Positions 34,373-44,633 are shown, counted from the first letter of the stretch. The stretch: DNA of 64,000 nucleotides from an uncultured Sphingomonadaceae bacterium (GCA_947489315.1 CANLCX010000003.1:186001-250000); one strand, 5' to 3'. Notes: generated by a model from the sequence alone, not told the origin. A program made the numbers and translations.

Positions 34373-35098
34373 GTGGTAATCTTCACTCTTGCTCCCGCTC
34401 CCTGTTTCTGCAACATCGGACGAGTGGCAAAAGACGCAGTAGTACAGGGTGATAACAAGAACGCTTCTTTTGACGCCGCGTGGAAAGACGTGCGCGCGGA
34501 CGAGGATATTCAGTTTGCTAACGTCCCGGCGAAACCTCCTGAAGAACCCCCTGAATGGTGGTCCGATTTTCTGGAATGGCTAAGTGATGCGCTCGCTCCT
34601 GCTGCTGAAGCGATGGTGGCGGCATGGCCGATCTTACGGATCATATTGCTGGTACTGTTGGCGGCAGGCATTTTGACACTGCTTTGGGTCATATTATCAC
34701 CTTATTGGCAAGACTGGCGCGGTCGCAAACCACAGCAGGAAGAGGAATGGCAACCGGATCAAAATACAGCGCGGCGGTTACTTGAAGAGGCCGATGCGCT
34801 GGCAGGTAAAGGGCAATTTGACGAGGCTGCGCATCTCCTGCTGTTTCGCAGCATAGAAGATATTGAGAAGCGTCGCCCCGATCTGTTGCGTCCGTCCAAT
34901 ACCTCCCGCGAGATTGAACGGTTTGATAGCTTGCCCGAAAAAGCGCGGGTGATGTTTGCGGTCATCGCAGGGCATGTCGAACGCGGTATATTTGCGGCTA
35001 CACCGATTGGTGAAGAAGGCTGGACCGCATCACGCGATGCCTATGGTGCGTTCGCGTTGGCTGACAGTTGGCGCAAGCCGAAAGCTGATCGGAAATGA
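34373..35098 (+). CDS. DUF4129 domain protein
   Basis: 241 aa if the GTG at 34373 is used; GTG at 34424 (224 aa) is an alternative and neither has a good ribosome site. One transmembrane helix near residues 85-110 (ILRIILLVLLAAGILTLLWVIL), preceded by a Pro/Trp-rich segment (PPEEPPEWWSDFLEWL) and followed by a cytosolic DUF4129 part: ARRLLEEADALAGKGQFDEAAHLLLFRSIEDIEKRRPDLLRPSNTSRE in summary form at residues 128-175. DUF4129 proteins partner with MoxR ATPases. Overlaps the DUF4350 gene by 4 bp. First gene of a six-gene operon. Confidence 0.85.
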   Translation: MVIFTLAPAPCFCNIGRVAKDAVVQGDNKNASFDAAWKDVRADEDIQFANVPAKPPEEPPEWWSDFLEWLSDALAPAAEAMVAAWPILRIILLVLLAAGILTLLWVILSPYWQDWRGRKPQQEEEWQPDQNTARRLLEEADALAGKGQFDEAAHLLLFRSIEDIEKRRPDLLRPSNTSREIERFDSLPEKARVMFAVIAGHVERGIFAATPIGEEGWTASRDAYGAFALADSWRKPKADRK

Positions 35099-36462
35099 GC
35101 GTTCAGTCTAATCCATTTAAACGCACCACGATCATCATCATGTTTGCCGTCGGCTTCGCGGCCTTTGTTGCACTGCTTTATGGATTAGGGGCTGGCGACC
35201 GCCTGTCTTCCGGGAATAATGGCCGGGCGCATGGGGCATCCAATAGTTTGGTCGGCTATAAGGCACTAGCAAATCTGTTGGAAAAGACGGGCCGCGAGGT
35301 ACAATTGTCTCGCAATGCCGGTGGCATCGATAAACCGGGGCTACTCATCATAACGCCCAACGCTTATGCCGAAGCGGACAAGCTGTCAGAGGTCATACAA
35401 GAGCGCGCTTATGTCGGGCCAACGATGATTATTCTTCCCAAATGGGACGTTGCCACGACAAATCTTGTCGGGATGGAATCAAAAAAGGGATGGGCTCGAC
35501 GCTTGGGGATAGTGGCCAGCGATTCCGGCGTCCGCATGTTGAGTGATATTGTTGATATCGAACTCCAAACGATCCGCCCGGAAGCAGACGAAAAAGCGAA
35601 TGAAGGAAAATCGGACGCTGTGATTGCGAGTGAGAGGCAATCGACGGAGTCCAAATTTAATAAATCCGAAATCGCTGTTTCTGCGGTTGGCGATCCGATC
35701 CCGGTACCAGATATTCATATCACGATGACAGGCGACTATATCCGCAAGATTGTTGAAGATCCGGAGAATGAAGAAGCGCTGATCGCCTATGTTGACGATG
35801 GCGGTATTTATGAGAGCTTGGAAGGTCTCGATCCCTCAGGACTCTCGGCTGAAGATGAAATCGACGCCGCTTATTATCCGGTAGTCATTGTGGCCGATGC
35901 AGATTTGATGAACAATACCGGGATGGGCAACGAGCGGATTGCGCGGCACGCCTATGATCTGATCACAGCGCTTGAGGCGCAGACGGATGGCCCGATTATA
36001 TTCGATTTGACTTTCAATGGCCTTGGTTCGTCAGACAATCTTTTAACGCTGGCATTTAAACCACCTTTTTTGTCGGCGACGATCTGTTTGATCATCGCGG
36101 CTTTGGCGGCGGCATGGATGGCGTTTAACCGCTTTGGCCCGCCCGCCCGCGAAGAGCGCAGCATTGATTTTGGCAAGACTGCGCTGGTTAACAACAGCGC
36201 TGGCTTCATCCATCGGATGCAACGCGAACATCTCGTGGCTAATCCCTATGGAGAGATGATCCGCAATGACGTGATCAATGCCATTGGTTTGTCGCACGGT
36301 GCGGATCGCGAAGACATAAATCACAAGTTGGATATGCTGGGTGAGGTTGGCGGGAACCGGTTCACAGCCTTGCTCAACAATCTCAACCAGGCTCAAAATT
36401 CTCGCGAAACTGCGGACCATGCAGCGGCGCTTTATAATTGGAAAAAGGAACTCATCGGATGA
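35095..36462 (+). CDS. DUF4350 domain membrane protein
   Basis: 455 aa. Helix near residues 10-32 ([20 protein letters not shown]), a periplasmic DUF4350 domain with [21 protein letters not shown], and a second helix near residues 325-345 ([20 protein letters not shown]) followed by a cytosolic tail. DUF4350 resembles a GATase/DUF4159-like sugar- or ligand-binding fold; its role is not established. ATGA overlaps on both sides (DUF4129 and MoxR) show strict translational coupling. Confidence 0.88.
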   Translation: MSVQSNPFKRTTIIIMFAVGFAAFVALLYGLGAGDRLSSGNNGRAHGASNSLVGYKALANLLEKTGREVQLSRNAGGIDKPGLLIITPNAYAEADKLSEVIQERAYVGPTMIILPKWDVATTNLVGMESKKGWARRLGIVASDSGVRMLSDIVDIELQTIRPEADEKANEGKSDAVIASERQSTESKFNKSEIAVSAVGDPIPVPDIHITMTGDYIRKIVEDPENEEALIAYVDDGGIYESLEGLDPSGLSAEDEIDAAYYPVVIVADADLMNNTGMGNERIARHAYDLITALEAQTDGPIIFDLTFNGLGSSDNLLTLAFKPPFLSATICLIIAALAAAWMAFNRFGPPAREERSIDFGKTALVNNSAGFIHRMQREHLVANPYGEMIRNDVINAIGLSHGADREDINHKLDMLGEVGGNRFTALLNNLNQAQNSRETADHAAALYNWKKELIG

Positions 36463-37415
36463 ATATCGGCGAATTGAAGACACTGGCAGACAACATCCGA
36501 ACTGAGGTCGCGAAGGCGATTATTGGGCAAGAAGAGATTGTCGATCATCTACTGATCGCGCTGTTTTCCTCTGGCCATGTGCTGCTCGAAGGGCCTCCAG
36601 GGACGGCTAAGACATTTCTTGCACAATGTTTTGCTGAGACCCTCAGCCTCGATTTTGGGCGGATCCAGTTTACCCCTGATTTGATGCCCGGTGATATCGT
36701 CGGTTCAAACCTGTTCAATTTCCAGACCAGCACATTCACTTTGACACGCGGCCCGATTTTTTGCGAGCTGCTGCTGGCCGACGAAATCAACCGAACTCCG
36801 CCCAAAACGCAAGCCGCAATGTTGGAAGCGATGCAGGAACGGGCTGTCACAATTGATGGCGAGACGCACGATTTGTCGTCACAGTTTATGGTGGTCGCGA
36901 CGCAAAACCCGATTGAGCAACAGGGTGTATATCCGCTCCCTGAAGCGCAGCTAGACCGATTTTTGTTCAAGTTGCTGATCGAATATCCCAATGCCGAGGA
37001 AGAGAAGAAAATCGTCATGCAATATGGCGAGCGTATCGGTGCGCCGGGGCCCAAGGATTTTGGAATCAGCGCGCAAATAGATGAGGCGACTTTGGTAGCT
37101 GCGGCGGATGTGGTGAAATCGGTCAAGCTGGTGGAAGATGTCACCGATTATATAGTCCGATTGATCCGCGCGACCCGCGAAACGGCCGATCTGGAAAATG
37201 GCGCCAGCCCGAGGGCCGCGATCATGTTGGCAACGGCGGCGCGCGCGCGGGCCGCAATATCTGGCCGCGACTATGTCGTGCCGGATGATGTCAAAGCGCT
37301 TGCTCCTTCTGTGTTGCGTCATCGCACTCTCTTGTCGCCTGCTGCAGAAATTGAAGGCCGTCAGGTCGACACGATTATCGAAGCTTTGGTTGAACGGACG
37401 GAAGCTCCGCGTTGA
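36459..37415 (+). CDS. MoxR-family AAA+ ATPase
   Basis: 318 aa from the ATG at 36459 (AAGGAAC upstream, overlapping the DUF4350 stop). Walker A GPPGTAKT, Walker B LLADEINR, followed by [15 protein letters not shown], sensor 1 [21 protein letters not shown], and the C-terminal lid with [13 protein letters not shown]. MoxR ATPases act as chaperones that insert metals or assemble complexes together with DUF58/VWA partners, one of which follows directly. TTGA overlap with the DUF58 gene. Confidence 0.95.
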   Translation: MNIGELKTLADNIRTEVAKAIIGQEEIVDHLLIALFSSGHVLLEGPPGTAKTFLAQCFAETLSLDFGRIQFTPDLMPGDIVGSNLFNFQTSTFTLTRGPIFCELLLADEINRTPPKTQAAMLEAMQERAVTIDGETHDLSSQFMVVATQNPIEQQGVYPLPEAQLDRFLFKLLIEYPNAEEEKKIVMQYGERIGAPGPKDFGISAQIDEATLVAAADVVKSVKLVEDVTDYIVRLIRATRETADLENGASPRAAIMLATAARARAAISGRDYVVPDDVKALAPSVLRHRTLLSPAAEIEGRQVDTIIEALVERTEAPR

Positions 37416-38731
37416 TCTACCCGACCGCCCGCGCTGTTTTCTTGATCGCAATTGGTGCACCGATTGCGGCTGTGCTGGCTGCAATCATACCTAGCCTTTG
37501 GGCGATCGGTATTGCCTGGGCGGCTATGCTGATGTTGCTTTTGGTAGTTGATGGTTTGATCGCGGCGAAGGCAGGAAATGTGCAACTGGCGGTTCCCAAG
37601 ACGACGGAAATTGGTGCGCCGTTGGAGCTTGGTGTGCAGGCGGAATTCGCCGGGCTGATGGCGCCGCGCACTATAAGCGGAAATTTGGGCGTGGATGACC
37701 GGTTGTCCGACGATGGCCGGATGGAGTTTACGCTTAACCGACATCAACCCAAGCAGCGCACCTATAGCGGTGCCGCGACGACAACGCCAAGCCGACGCGG
37801 GATTGGAGATATCGGAAAGCTCTGGCTGCGTTGGAAAGGGCCGCTGGGTCTTGCTTGGCGCCAAACCTCGAAACAGAGCGATCAGTCTATCGCGGTCATG
37901 CCGAATATCTCGGCAGTGCGCAGCCCAACGGTGCAAATGTTCCTGCGCGATTCCGTTTTTGGTCTATTGGCCCGCAAGTTTCGCGGTGAGGGCAGCGAGT
38001 TTGAAGCGCTTGCTGAATATCAGCCGGGCATGGATCGGCGGAGTATCGATTGGAAAGGGTCTGCCCGGCACAGCAAATTGCTTGCCAAAGAATATGATAC
38101 CGAGCGCAACAACCAAATTGTTTTCGCGCTCGATTGCGGATCGGCCATGTGCGAGCCGATTGATGGCCTGCCGCGCATTGATCGTGCGGTTTCTGCAGCG
38201 TTGTTGACCGCCTATATCACTTTGAAATCGGGCGACAAAACTAGCCTGTTTAGTTTTGCAGCTAAGCCCGAACTATCCACGCCCTTCTTATCCGGCAGCC
38301 GAAATTTTTACCGGATGCAACAGGACGCCGCGACAATTGATTACCGGCATCAGGAAAGCAATTACACATTGGCCTTGTCAGCTCTATCCATCCGGCTGCA
38401 GCGGCGCTCGCTGATCATCATCTTTACCGATTTCACCGATCCGACCAGCGCTGATTTAATGCTGGAGGCAGCAGGTCGGTTGATCGATAAACATCTGGTG
38501 CTGTTCGTGGTGCTGGAAGACGCAGAGCTCTCGGAGTTTATCAACAAGGAACCGGAGAGCGCCGAAGATGTAGCGCGCAGCGTGACCGCGCAAAGCCTGC
38601 TCGACCAGAAGAAATTGGTGGTCACCCGGCTGCAGCATATGGGTATTGATGTGATCGAAGGCGCGCATCAGGATATCGGTACGCGGCTGATCAACAGCTA
38701 TCTCAAAATCAAGCGGCGAGGAGCGATTTGA
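37412..38731 (+). CDS. DUF58 (VWA-like) domain protein
   Basis: 439 aa. Starts at TTG 37412, overlapping the MoxR stop (TTGA). Two N-terminal hydrophobic helices (residues 5-50), a beta-rich middle, then the DUF58 signature [19 protein letters not shown] near residue 207, continuing into a von Willebrand A-like fold with [10 protein letters not shown] (MIDAS-like Asp-x-Gly/Ser; position of DxSxS reads DCGSA) and IFTDFTD. DUF58 proteins are the usual MoxR partners. The weak start suggests its level is tied to MoxR translation. Confidence 0.92.
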   Translation: MIYPTARAVFLIAIGAPIAAVLAAIIPSLWAIGIAWAAMLMLLLVVDGLIAAKAGNVQLAVPKTTEIGAPLELGVQAEFAGLMAPRTISGNLGVDDRLSDDGRMEFTLNRHQPKQRTYSGAATTTPSRRGIGDIGKLWLRWKGPLGLAWRQTSKQSDQSIAVMPNISAVRSPTVQMFLRDSVFGLLARKFRGEGSEFEALAEYQPGMDRRSIDWKGSARHSKLLAKEYDTERNNQIVFALDCGSAMCEPIDGLPRIDRAVSAALLTAYITLKSGDKTSLFSFAAKPELSTPFLSGSRNFYRMQQDAATIDYRHQESNYTLALSALSIRLQRRSLIIIFTDFTDPTSADLMLEAAGRLIDKHLVLFVVLEDAELSEFINKEPESAEDVARSVTAQSLLDQKKLVVTRLQHMGIDVIEGAHQDIGTRLINSYLKIKRRGAI

Positions 38732-39774
38732 TGGCGAGTATCGCAGCAGATCCCACAATGGCGCAGGCGATCGAGACCGCGGCGCTCAAAAGCGACCGTT
38801 TCCGTTTGGAGCGAGAAGCTGACTGGATCCGTCTGGAAGAGATCGTAACCAAGATGGAGAAGGGCAAGGCACGGCGACTAAGTGATGAGGATGTCTTGGC
38901 GCTTCCCACGCTCTATCGGACGCTGTTATCGAGCCTATCTATTGCCCGTGAAAATTCGCTGGATGCCGGGCTGATCGATTATCTCGAAGGATTGGCGCTG
39001 CGATCCTATTTTCTCGTTTATGGGACCCAGACAAGTTTTGGCCGCTGGCTCAAGGGTTTTTTCGGTGGTGGGTGGAGCCAGGCCATCCGGGATATCAAGC
39101 TGGATATCTGGATTGCTTTGTTCGTCATGATCGCCGGAACCCTGATCGGCTATATTCTGGTCGCTGGTGACAGCGACTGGTATTATGCGCTGGTGCCCGG
39201 CAATTTTGCCGATACCCGCGTGCCCGGTGCAAGCGAAGCGGCGCTGCGCGAGACATTATTCAGCACCAAGGAACATGACGGACTGGGCGTATTCGCAGCC
39301 TATTTGTTCAGTAACAACGCGCAGGTTGCGATCCTCGCCTTTGCGCTGGGCTTCGCTTTTGCAGTACCCAGTATATTGTTACTCATCCATAATATGGCAC
39401 TGCTCGGGGCAATGCTCTGGGTCTTCGCCCAGCGCGGTTTGACAGTTGAATTTATCGGCTGGCTCTCCATCCATGGGACGACAGAGCTATTCGCTATATT
39501 ATTGGCGGGGGCTGCCGGTATTCATGTCGGACGTTCCATTGCCTTTCCAGGAGCAAAATCCCATCTGACCGCCGCCAGTGATGCGGGCAAACGCGCCGCC
39601 TTGGTGATGGCTGGTGTTGTGATCATGCTTATCTGTGCGGGGCTGCTCGAAGGGTTCGCGCGCCAGCTCATCAACGACACTGGTTTGCGTTATCTCGTGG
39701 GCGGAGCGATGCTGACATTCTGGTTGGTTTATTTCTTTGTCTTTGGCCGTAATCGGGCGGAGGCCAATCCATGA
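38731..39774 (+). CDS. Stage II sporulation protein M (SpoIIM)-family membrane protein
   Basis: 347 aa from ATG 38731, sharing one base with the DUF58 stop. An N-terminal cytosolic helical part (about 110 residues) precedes five or six membrane helices. The SpoIIM/DUF95 signature is clear: ALGFAFAVPSILLLIHNMALLGAM, and WLSIHGTTELFAILLAGAAG. Despite the name the family is widespread in non-sporulating bacteria, typically beside MoxR/DUF58 and RDD genes, as here. Function unknown. ATGA overlap with the RDD gene. Confidence 0.93.
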   Translation: MASIAADPTMAQAIETAALKSDRFRLEREADWIRLEEIVTKMEKGKARRLSDEDVLALPTLYRTLLSSLSIARENSLDAGLIDYLEGLALRSYFLVYGTQTSFGRWLKGFFGGGWSQAIRDIKLDIWIALFVMIAGTLIGYILVAGDSDWYYALVPGNFADTRVPGASEAALRETLFSTKEHDGLGVFAAYLFSNNAQVAILAFALGFAFAVPSILLLIHNMALLGAMLWVFAQRGLTVEFIGWLSIHGTTELFAILLAGAAGIHVGRSIAFPGAKSHLTAASDAGKRAALVMAGVVIMLICAGLLEGFARQLINDTGLRYLVGGAMLTFWLVYFFVFGRNRAEANP

Positions 39775-40721
39775 ACAGCACGGCAACCGATCCCTGGATC
39801 AGGCGATCCGCCAATCCGAAGCTTGACCGGGTCATGGTCTCGCCAGAGGGCGTTCCGCTCAATGTGACGGTTGCCACTGCCGGCGCGCGGGCCGGGGCAT
39901 TGACGCTGGATATCATCATCATATTGGGCCTTATCCTTGGTGTGACCTTGCTGGGTTTATTGGTTTTGTGGGGTTTTGAATCAGCCTTTGGTGAGACTGT
40001 CGCATTGGAAGAGAGCGGCCCGCTCAGTGTTATTGCGGTCCTTTGGATTATCGCGGTCTTCCTGTTCCGCAACGCCTATTTCCTCTATTTCGAATTGGGA
40101 GATCGCGCTGCGACCTGGGGCAAACGGGCGGTGGGCATCAGGGTCGCGGCCCGCGATGGTGGGCGTCTGACCGCAGAAGCTGTGATCGCACGCAATATTA
40201 TCCGGGATATCGAACTGTTCCTGCCCCTGGTGTTTCTGACATCGGGAGAAGCTGACGGCACGATGACAGACTTTACCGCGTGGGCTGGGTTCCTCTGGGT
40301 GCTGATGTTCCTTCTCTTCCCGCTGTTTAACAAGGACCGGTTGCGCTGTGGTGATTTGATTGCGGGAACCTGGGTGATCCAAAATGTGAAGCGTAATCTT
40401 GGCGGCGTTGTTGCGCCCTCTGCGGAACTTTCTGCTGATCCTGTCACCGGAACAACGGGCAGTCGCTATGAATTTTCGGATGCCGATCTGTCCGTTTACG
40501 GCGAGTTCGAATTGCAAACGCTGGAAAGTGTTCTCAGAACCGGGACCGACGAAGCATTGGATACGGTGACCGCCTCAATCTGCAATAAAATCGGCTGGGA
40601 GCCGGGCAGCGGTGACGAGCGGATATTCTTGGAAGCCTATTACACCGCTCTTCGGGCTAAATTGGAGCAAGGAATGCGGTTTGGTAAAAGGCGCAAAGAC
40701 AAATTTTCGAAAGGCATTTAA
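39771..40721 (+). CDS. RDD-family membrane protein
   Basis: 316 aa. RDD domain in residues 30-200: AGARAGALTLDIIIILGLIL (Arg and Asp), FELGDRAATWGKRAVGIRV and FNKDRLRCGDLIAGTWVI (the second Asp region). Four hydrophobic helices. The remaining 110 residues are cytosolic and include SRYEFSDADLSVYGEFELQ, which I do not recognise from other RDD proteins. RDD proteins are thought to be transporters or membrane scaffolds. Last gene of the operon, followed by a hairpin. Confidence 0.9.
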   Translation: MNSTATDPWIRRSANPKLDRVMVSPEGVPLNVTVATAGARAGALTLDIIIILGLILGVTLLGLLVLWGFESAFGETVALEESGPLSVIAVLWIIAVFLFRNAYFLYFELGDRAATWGKRAVGIRVAARDGGRLTAEAVIARNIIRDIELFLPLVFLTSGEADGTMTDFTAWAGFLWVLMFLLFPLFNKDRLRCGDLIAGTWVIQNVKRNLGGVVAPSAELSADPVTGTTGSRYEFSDADLSVYGEFELQTLESVLRTGTDEALDTVTASICNKIGWEPGSGDERIFLEAYYTALRAKLEQGMRFGKRRKDKFSKGI

Positions 40722-40781
40722 GGAGTCGATTAAATCTCTGAAGAGATTCGGCAGCGAGAAACGCCGCGGGAGTCCTGCTTG

Positions 40782-40807
40782 CCGTAGCGTCACCTGCTAC
40801 GGTCTTT
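40782..40807 (+). terminator. Possible terminator after the MoxR operon
   Basis: A 7-bp stem CCGTAGC (40782-40788) / GCTACGG (40796-40802) followed by TCTTT. The T-tract is short, so this is a moderate call. It lies 60 bp past the RDD stop and 70 bp before the next gene. Confidence 0.55.
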
Positions 40808-40873
40808 AGATCAGCTTGTTTTCTGCCGTTTTTGGCGTATGTTGGCGCCAAATTCATCATTGGAGACTCGCTC

Positions 40874-42070
40874 ATGAACCTGGAATTCACCGCAGAGGAA
40901 AATGCATTTCGCGACGAAGTGCGCAGCTTTATCGAGAATAACTACCCTCAGAATATAGAGCGGGCAGCGGTTCAGGACGATATGAGCCCTGAAGATATGA
41001 CCGCCTGGCATAAAATTCTCGGCAAAAAAGGCTGGTCGGTCCCAGCATGGCCGGAACAATATGGCGGGACCGGCTGGACCCCCACTCAGCGTTATATCTG
41101 GTCAGAAGAAAACGCTCGGGTCAATGCCGTAATGCCACTGCCTTTTGGTGTCGCTATGGTTGCCCCTGTTATCTACACGTTTGGCAATGAAGAGCAGAAA
41201 GCAAAGCATCTGCCGGGCATTCGTAGCGGTGAAGTTTGGTGGTGTCAGGGCTATTCCGAGCCCGGTGCCGGTTCGGATCTCGCATCATTGAAAACAACTG
41301 CAGTGCGCGATGGCGACGATTATATCCTCAATGGCCAGAAAACCTGGACGACATTGGCACAGCATGCCGATTGGGGTTTCTTCCTGTGCCGCACCGATCC
41401 CGATGCGCCCAAGCCGCAACAAGGCATTAGCTTCATCTTGGTGGATATGAAAACTCCCGGCATTGAAGTGCGCCCGATCAAGTTGATCGACGGCGGCTAT
41501 GAAGTGAACGAAGTTTGGCTCACCGATGTTCGCGTGCCAGCGGAAAACCTGATTGGTGAAGAGAATAAAGGCTGGACCTATGCGAAATTCCTGCTCGCAC
41601 ATGAGCGCTCCGGCATAGCTGGCGTGGCTCGCTCTAAGCGCGGTGTCGAGCAACTGAAAGACATTGCTAAACATGAGATGCTGGACGGCGAGCCGCTGCT
41701 GCAGGACATGGGTTTTGCAACCAAGATCAGCCAATTGGAAATTGATCTCGCGGCGCTGGAAATTACCGAGCTGCGGACTTTGGCCGGTGAGCAGGCGGGC
41801 AAAGGCCCCGGACCTGAAAGCTCTTTGTTGAAAGTGAAGGGTACGGAAATTCAGCAGCGCCTGACGGAATTGACGCTGGAAGCGGTTGGCTACTACGGCG
41901 CTCCCGATTTCCGCAGCTTCCCAGCCGATGGCTCGAACGACTTCCCGATTGGGCCCGATTATGCGCACAGCGCAGCGCCGACCTATTTCAACATGCGTAA
42001 GACATCAATTTACGGTGGATCCAATGAGATTCAGCGTAACATCATCACCAAAATGGTTCTCGGTCTCTAG
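40874..42070 (+). CDS. Acyl-CoA dehydrogenase (alpha-like partner)
   Basis: 398 aa flavoenzyme that introduces an alpha,beta double bond into acyl-CoA. The start is the ATG at 40874 with GGAG upstream; an in-frame start at 40832 has none. FAD-binding segments: WWCQGYSEPGAGSDLASLKTTA and NGQKTWTTLAQHAD. The C-terminal block reads YGGSNEIQRNI: the position of the catalytic Glu of the MCAD type (YEGT) is Gly. Either the base lies on another helix, as in isovaleryl-CoA dehydrogenase, or the active site is shared with the next gene's product (34 bp downstream), as in the alpha2beta2 dehydrogenases of steroid side-chain breakdown. Confidence 0.93.
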   Translation: MNLEFTAEENAFRDEVRSFIENNYPQNIERAAVQDDMSPEDMTAWHKILGKKGWSVPAWPEQYGGTGWTPTQRYIWSEENARVNAVMPLPFGVAMVAPVIYTFGNEEQKAKHLPGIRSGEVWWCQGYSEPGAGSDLASLKTTAVRDGDDYILNGQKTWTTLAQHADWGFFLCRTDPDAPKPQQGISFILVDMKTPGIEVRPIKLIDGGYEVNEVWLTDVRVPAENLIGEENKGWTYAKFLLAHERSGIAGVARSKRGVEQLKDIAKHEMLDGEPLLQDMGFATKISQLEIDLAALEITELRTLAGEQAGKGPGPESSLLKVKGTEIQQRLTELTLEAVGYYGAPDFRSFPADGSNDFPIGPDYAHSAAPTYFNMRKTSIYGGSNEIQRNIITKMVLGL

Positions 42071-42104
42071 ATCCAACCCGCAAATATAATAAGAAAGCGA
42101 AACT

Positions 42105-43244
42105 ATGGATTTCAACTTTTCTGACGAACAAAATATGGTTCGTGACGGTATTTCACGGCTCGTTCGGGAACAATATGACTGGGACACGCGGCGTGGCATA
42201 ATCGCCAGTGATGCTGGCTGGAGCCCCGAATTTTGGGCACAATTGGCGGAGCTGGGCATGCTGGCAGCGCCTTTTTCTGAAGAAGATGGCGGCTTTGGTG
42301 GCGGTGCGGTGGAAACCATGCTGATCATGGAAGAATTTGGCAAAGGCCTTGTGGTCGAGCCGTTTATCCCCAGCGTTGTTTGTGCTGGCGGTTTCCTGAA
42401 GCATGCCGGAACAGCAGCGCAAAAAGAAGAATATCTCAGCGCGATCATCGCTGGTGAGAAAGTTTTTGCTTTTGCTTATGCGGAGCCGCAGGGCCGCTAT
42501 GATCTGGCGAACCTGACGACTACTGCGAAGAAAGACGGCGAAGGCTATACATTGAATGGCCAGAAAGCGGTTGTGATTGGCGCGCCATGGGCGAGCCATT
42601 TCGTCGTGACGGCGCGTACCTCGGGCGGGCAAGCGGATCAGAACGGTGTGTCTGTTTTTATCGTTGCCAAAGATGCCGCTGGCGTCAGCTTGCGTGATTA
42701 TGCAACTGTCGATGGCCGCCGTGCTTCGGAAGTCTATTTTGAGAATGTTTCGGTATCGGCTGATGCTTTGATTGGTGAGCTGGACAATGGTCTGCCGCTA
42801 ATTGAAACGGTTGTTGACGAAGCAACGGTCGCTGTTTGCGCAGAGGCAACCGGCGCTATGCAAGTTACACATGCGATGACACTGGAATATGCCAAACAGC
42901 GCAAGCAGTTCGGCGTTCCCATTAGCACCTTCCAAGTGCTTCAGCACCGCATGGTCGACATGTTCATGGAATATGAGCAATCTATTTCCATGTCCTATCT
43001 TGCCACAATCAAGCTGGATGAAGGCGAAGCGGAACGCAAACATGCGGTCTCTTCGGCCAAGGTTCGTGTCGGGCAATCGGCACGCTTTGTTGGCCAATCA
43101 GCGGTTCAAACCCATGGCGGCATGGGCGTGACTGATGAAACCGCTGTCGGCAGCTATTTCAAACGGCTGTCCATTATCGAAGGCGAATTCGGCAGCGTCG
43201 ATCATCATATGCGGCGTCATATTAAACTGACTGCCGCTGCATAA
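42105..43244 (+). CDS. Acyl-CoA dehydrogenase (beta-like partner)
   Basis: 379 aa, shorter and more diverged than the preceding dehydrogenase. AYAEPQGRYDLANLTTTA replaces the usual EPxAGSD stretch, so the FAD/substrate loop is altered. NGQKAVVIGAPWASHF follows. At the C terminus IIEGEFGSVDHHM stands where the catalytic YEGT normally lies. Two adjacent, unequal dehydrogenases in one operon point to a heterotetramer. It ends 24 bp before a strong terminator at 43268. The acyl substrate is unknown. Confidence 0.9.
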   Translation: MDFNFSDEQNMVRDGISRLVREQYDWDTRRGIIASDAGWSPEFWAQLAELGMLAAPFSEEDGGFGGGAVETMLIMEEFGKGLVVEPFIPSVVCAGGFLKHAGTAAQKEEYLSAIIAGEKVFAFAYAEPQGRYDLANLTTTAKKDGEGYTLNGQKAVVIGAPWASHFVVTARTSGGQADQNGVSVFIVAKDAAGVSLRDYATVDGRRASEVYFENVSVSADALIGELDNGLPLIETVVDEATVAVCAEATGAMQVTHAMTLEYAKQRKQFGVPISTFQVLQHRMVDMFMEYEQSISMSYLATIKLDEGEAERKHAVSSAKVRVGQSARFVGQSAVQTHGGMGVTDETAVGSYFKRLSIIEGEFGSVDHHMRRHIKLTAAA

Positions 43245-43267
43245 AGCAGGTTCCATAACCCTATCAT

Positions 43268-43305
43268 AAAAGGGGGTGCAGTCAGGCTGGCTGCACCCCC
43301 TTTTT
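43268..43305 (+). terminator. Rho-independent terminator after the acyl-CoA dehydrogenase pair
   Basis: An 11-bp perfect stem AGGGGGTGCAG (43271-43281) / CTGCACCCCCT (43291-43301) with a 9-base loop, flanked by AAA and TTTTT. The strongest terminator in the window besides that of rpmA. Confidence 0.93.
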
Positions 43306-43342
43306 CGCGCTATCCGTTATGTTCCTTCAGGAGGGAATGCGA

Positions 43343-44632
43343 ATGGCTGATCAGGCGACATCAAGCACTGGCGGGATCTACCGCTATTATGTGCTGATCA
43401 TGCTGATGCTGACCTTCATGTTCAACATCACCGACCGACTGGTTATGTCGATCCTGATTGAGGATATTAAAGCCGAGTTTCTGTTAAGTGATACGCAAAT
43501 TGGTTTGCTGGCGGGAACCGCCTTCACCGCTTTTTACCTGCTCCTTGGAATTCCTGCGGGCCGTTTAGCCGATCGTACCAACCGGAAAAATATGGTTGCT
43601 GTGGCATTGTCGATGTGGAGCCTGATGGCCGCTCTCTGCGGCGCTGCGATTGGTTTCTGGACATTGTTATTGGCACGTCTGGGTGTCGGCGTGGGCGAGG
43701 CGGGAGGGGGACCGCCTTCGGTCTCAATCATTACAGATTATTTCGCACCTCATGAATTGTCACGCGCGATGGGCATATTTGCCGTCGGTGCGGTATTGGG
43801 TCCTGTGCTCGGCTATGCAGCAGGTGGCCTGATCGCAGAGACTTACGGATGGCGCTGGACTTTCATAATATTGGGCTTGCCGGGGGTGTTGCTCGGTATC
43901 ATCCTCTACTTGACCGTGAAAGAACCAAAGCGCGGCCGTTATTTCAAGCCAGATGGACCGCAAACCGGGGCGAACACACAACAGCCGTTCATGACCACCA
44001 TGCGATCGCTCTGGAAGAACAGCGTTTTCTTTCGGGTCGTTTTGGCAAATTCCTTTACCAATATTCCATCATTCGCTTTTGCTATTTGGCTGGCACCGAC
44101 ACTGATCCGCAACTATGATGTAACCCAAGGCGAAGTTGGCGTATATCTTGGCGCTGCGTTATTCGTTGCTGGCGTTCCTGGCATGATTTTGGGCGGCTAT
44201 CTGGCTGATTATCTGGCGAAGAAAAACCCCAAATGGCGTCCATGGTATTGCTGTTTTGCGATGATGTTAACCTTGCCATTCTGGACTTTTTGTTTGTTGG
44301 CCAACAGTTTGGAAATGACCCTTACACTCTATATCATCGGCTATGTTCTGTTGGTTTCAACACAAGGCGCTGCCATATCAATGGTGCAATCCTCCGTATT
44401 GCCGTCAGAGCGCGGCACGGCGTCGTCCATCAGCAGCCTGTCGATAAACCTGCTGGGTTATGGCATTGGTCCCGCGCTGATCGGCATGATGAGTGATAAT
44501 TGGGCCAGCGACTATGGTTCGATGTCGCTCAGCTATGCCGTCATTGTAACCGTGGTTTTTAGCCTGATCATGGCGGCGACATTATTCTGGTGGACCGGCA
44601 AGGCAGTGAATGATGAGCCTGCTATAGTTTAA
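43343..44632 (+). CDS. MFS transporter, spinster-like
   Basis: 429 aa, twelve predicted helices. I chose the ATG at 43343 because AGGAGGG lies 8 bases upstream; ATGs at 43319 and 43337 are less well placed. Motifs: DRLVMSILIEDIKAEF (helix 1), GRLADRTNRKNM (MFS motif A), ARLGVGVGEAGGGPPSVSIITDYF, typical of the spinster group exporting or importing lipids and small organic acids. It stands upstream of the catabolic genes on the same strand but with no obvious partner. Substrate unknown. Confidence 0.92.
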   Translation: MADQATSSTGGIYRYYVLIMLMLTFMFNITDRLVMSILIEDIKAEFLLSDTQIGLLAGTAFTAFYLLLGIPAGRLADRTNRKNMVAVALSMWSLMAALCGAAIGFWTLLLARLGVGVGEAGGGPPSVSIITDYFAPHELSRAMGIFAVGAVLGPVLGYAAGGLIAETYGWRWTFIILGLPGVLLGIILYLTVKEPKRGRYFKPDGPQTGANTQQPFMTTMRSLWKNSVFFRVVLANSFTNIPSFAFAIWLAPTLIRNYDVTQGEVGVYLGAALFVAGVPGMILGGYLADYLAKKNPKWRPWYCCFAMMLTLPFWTFCLLANSLEMTLTLYIIGYVLLVSTQGAAISMVQSSVLPSERGTASSISSLSINLLGYGIGPALIGMMSDNWASDYGSMSLSYAVIVTVVFSLIMAATLFWWTGKAVNDEPAIV

Positions 44633-44633
44633 G

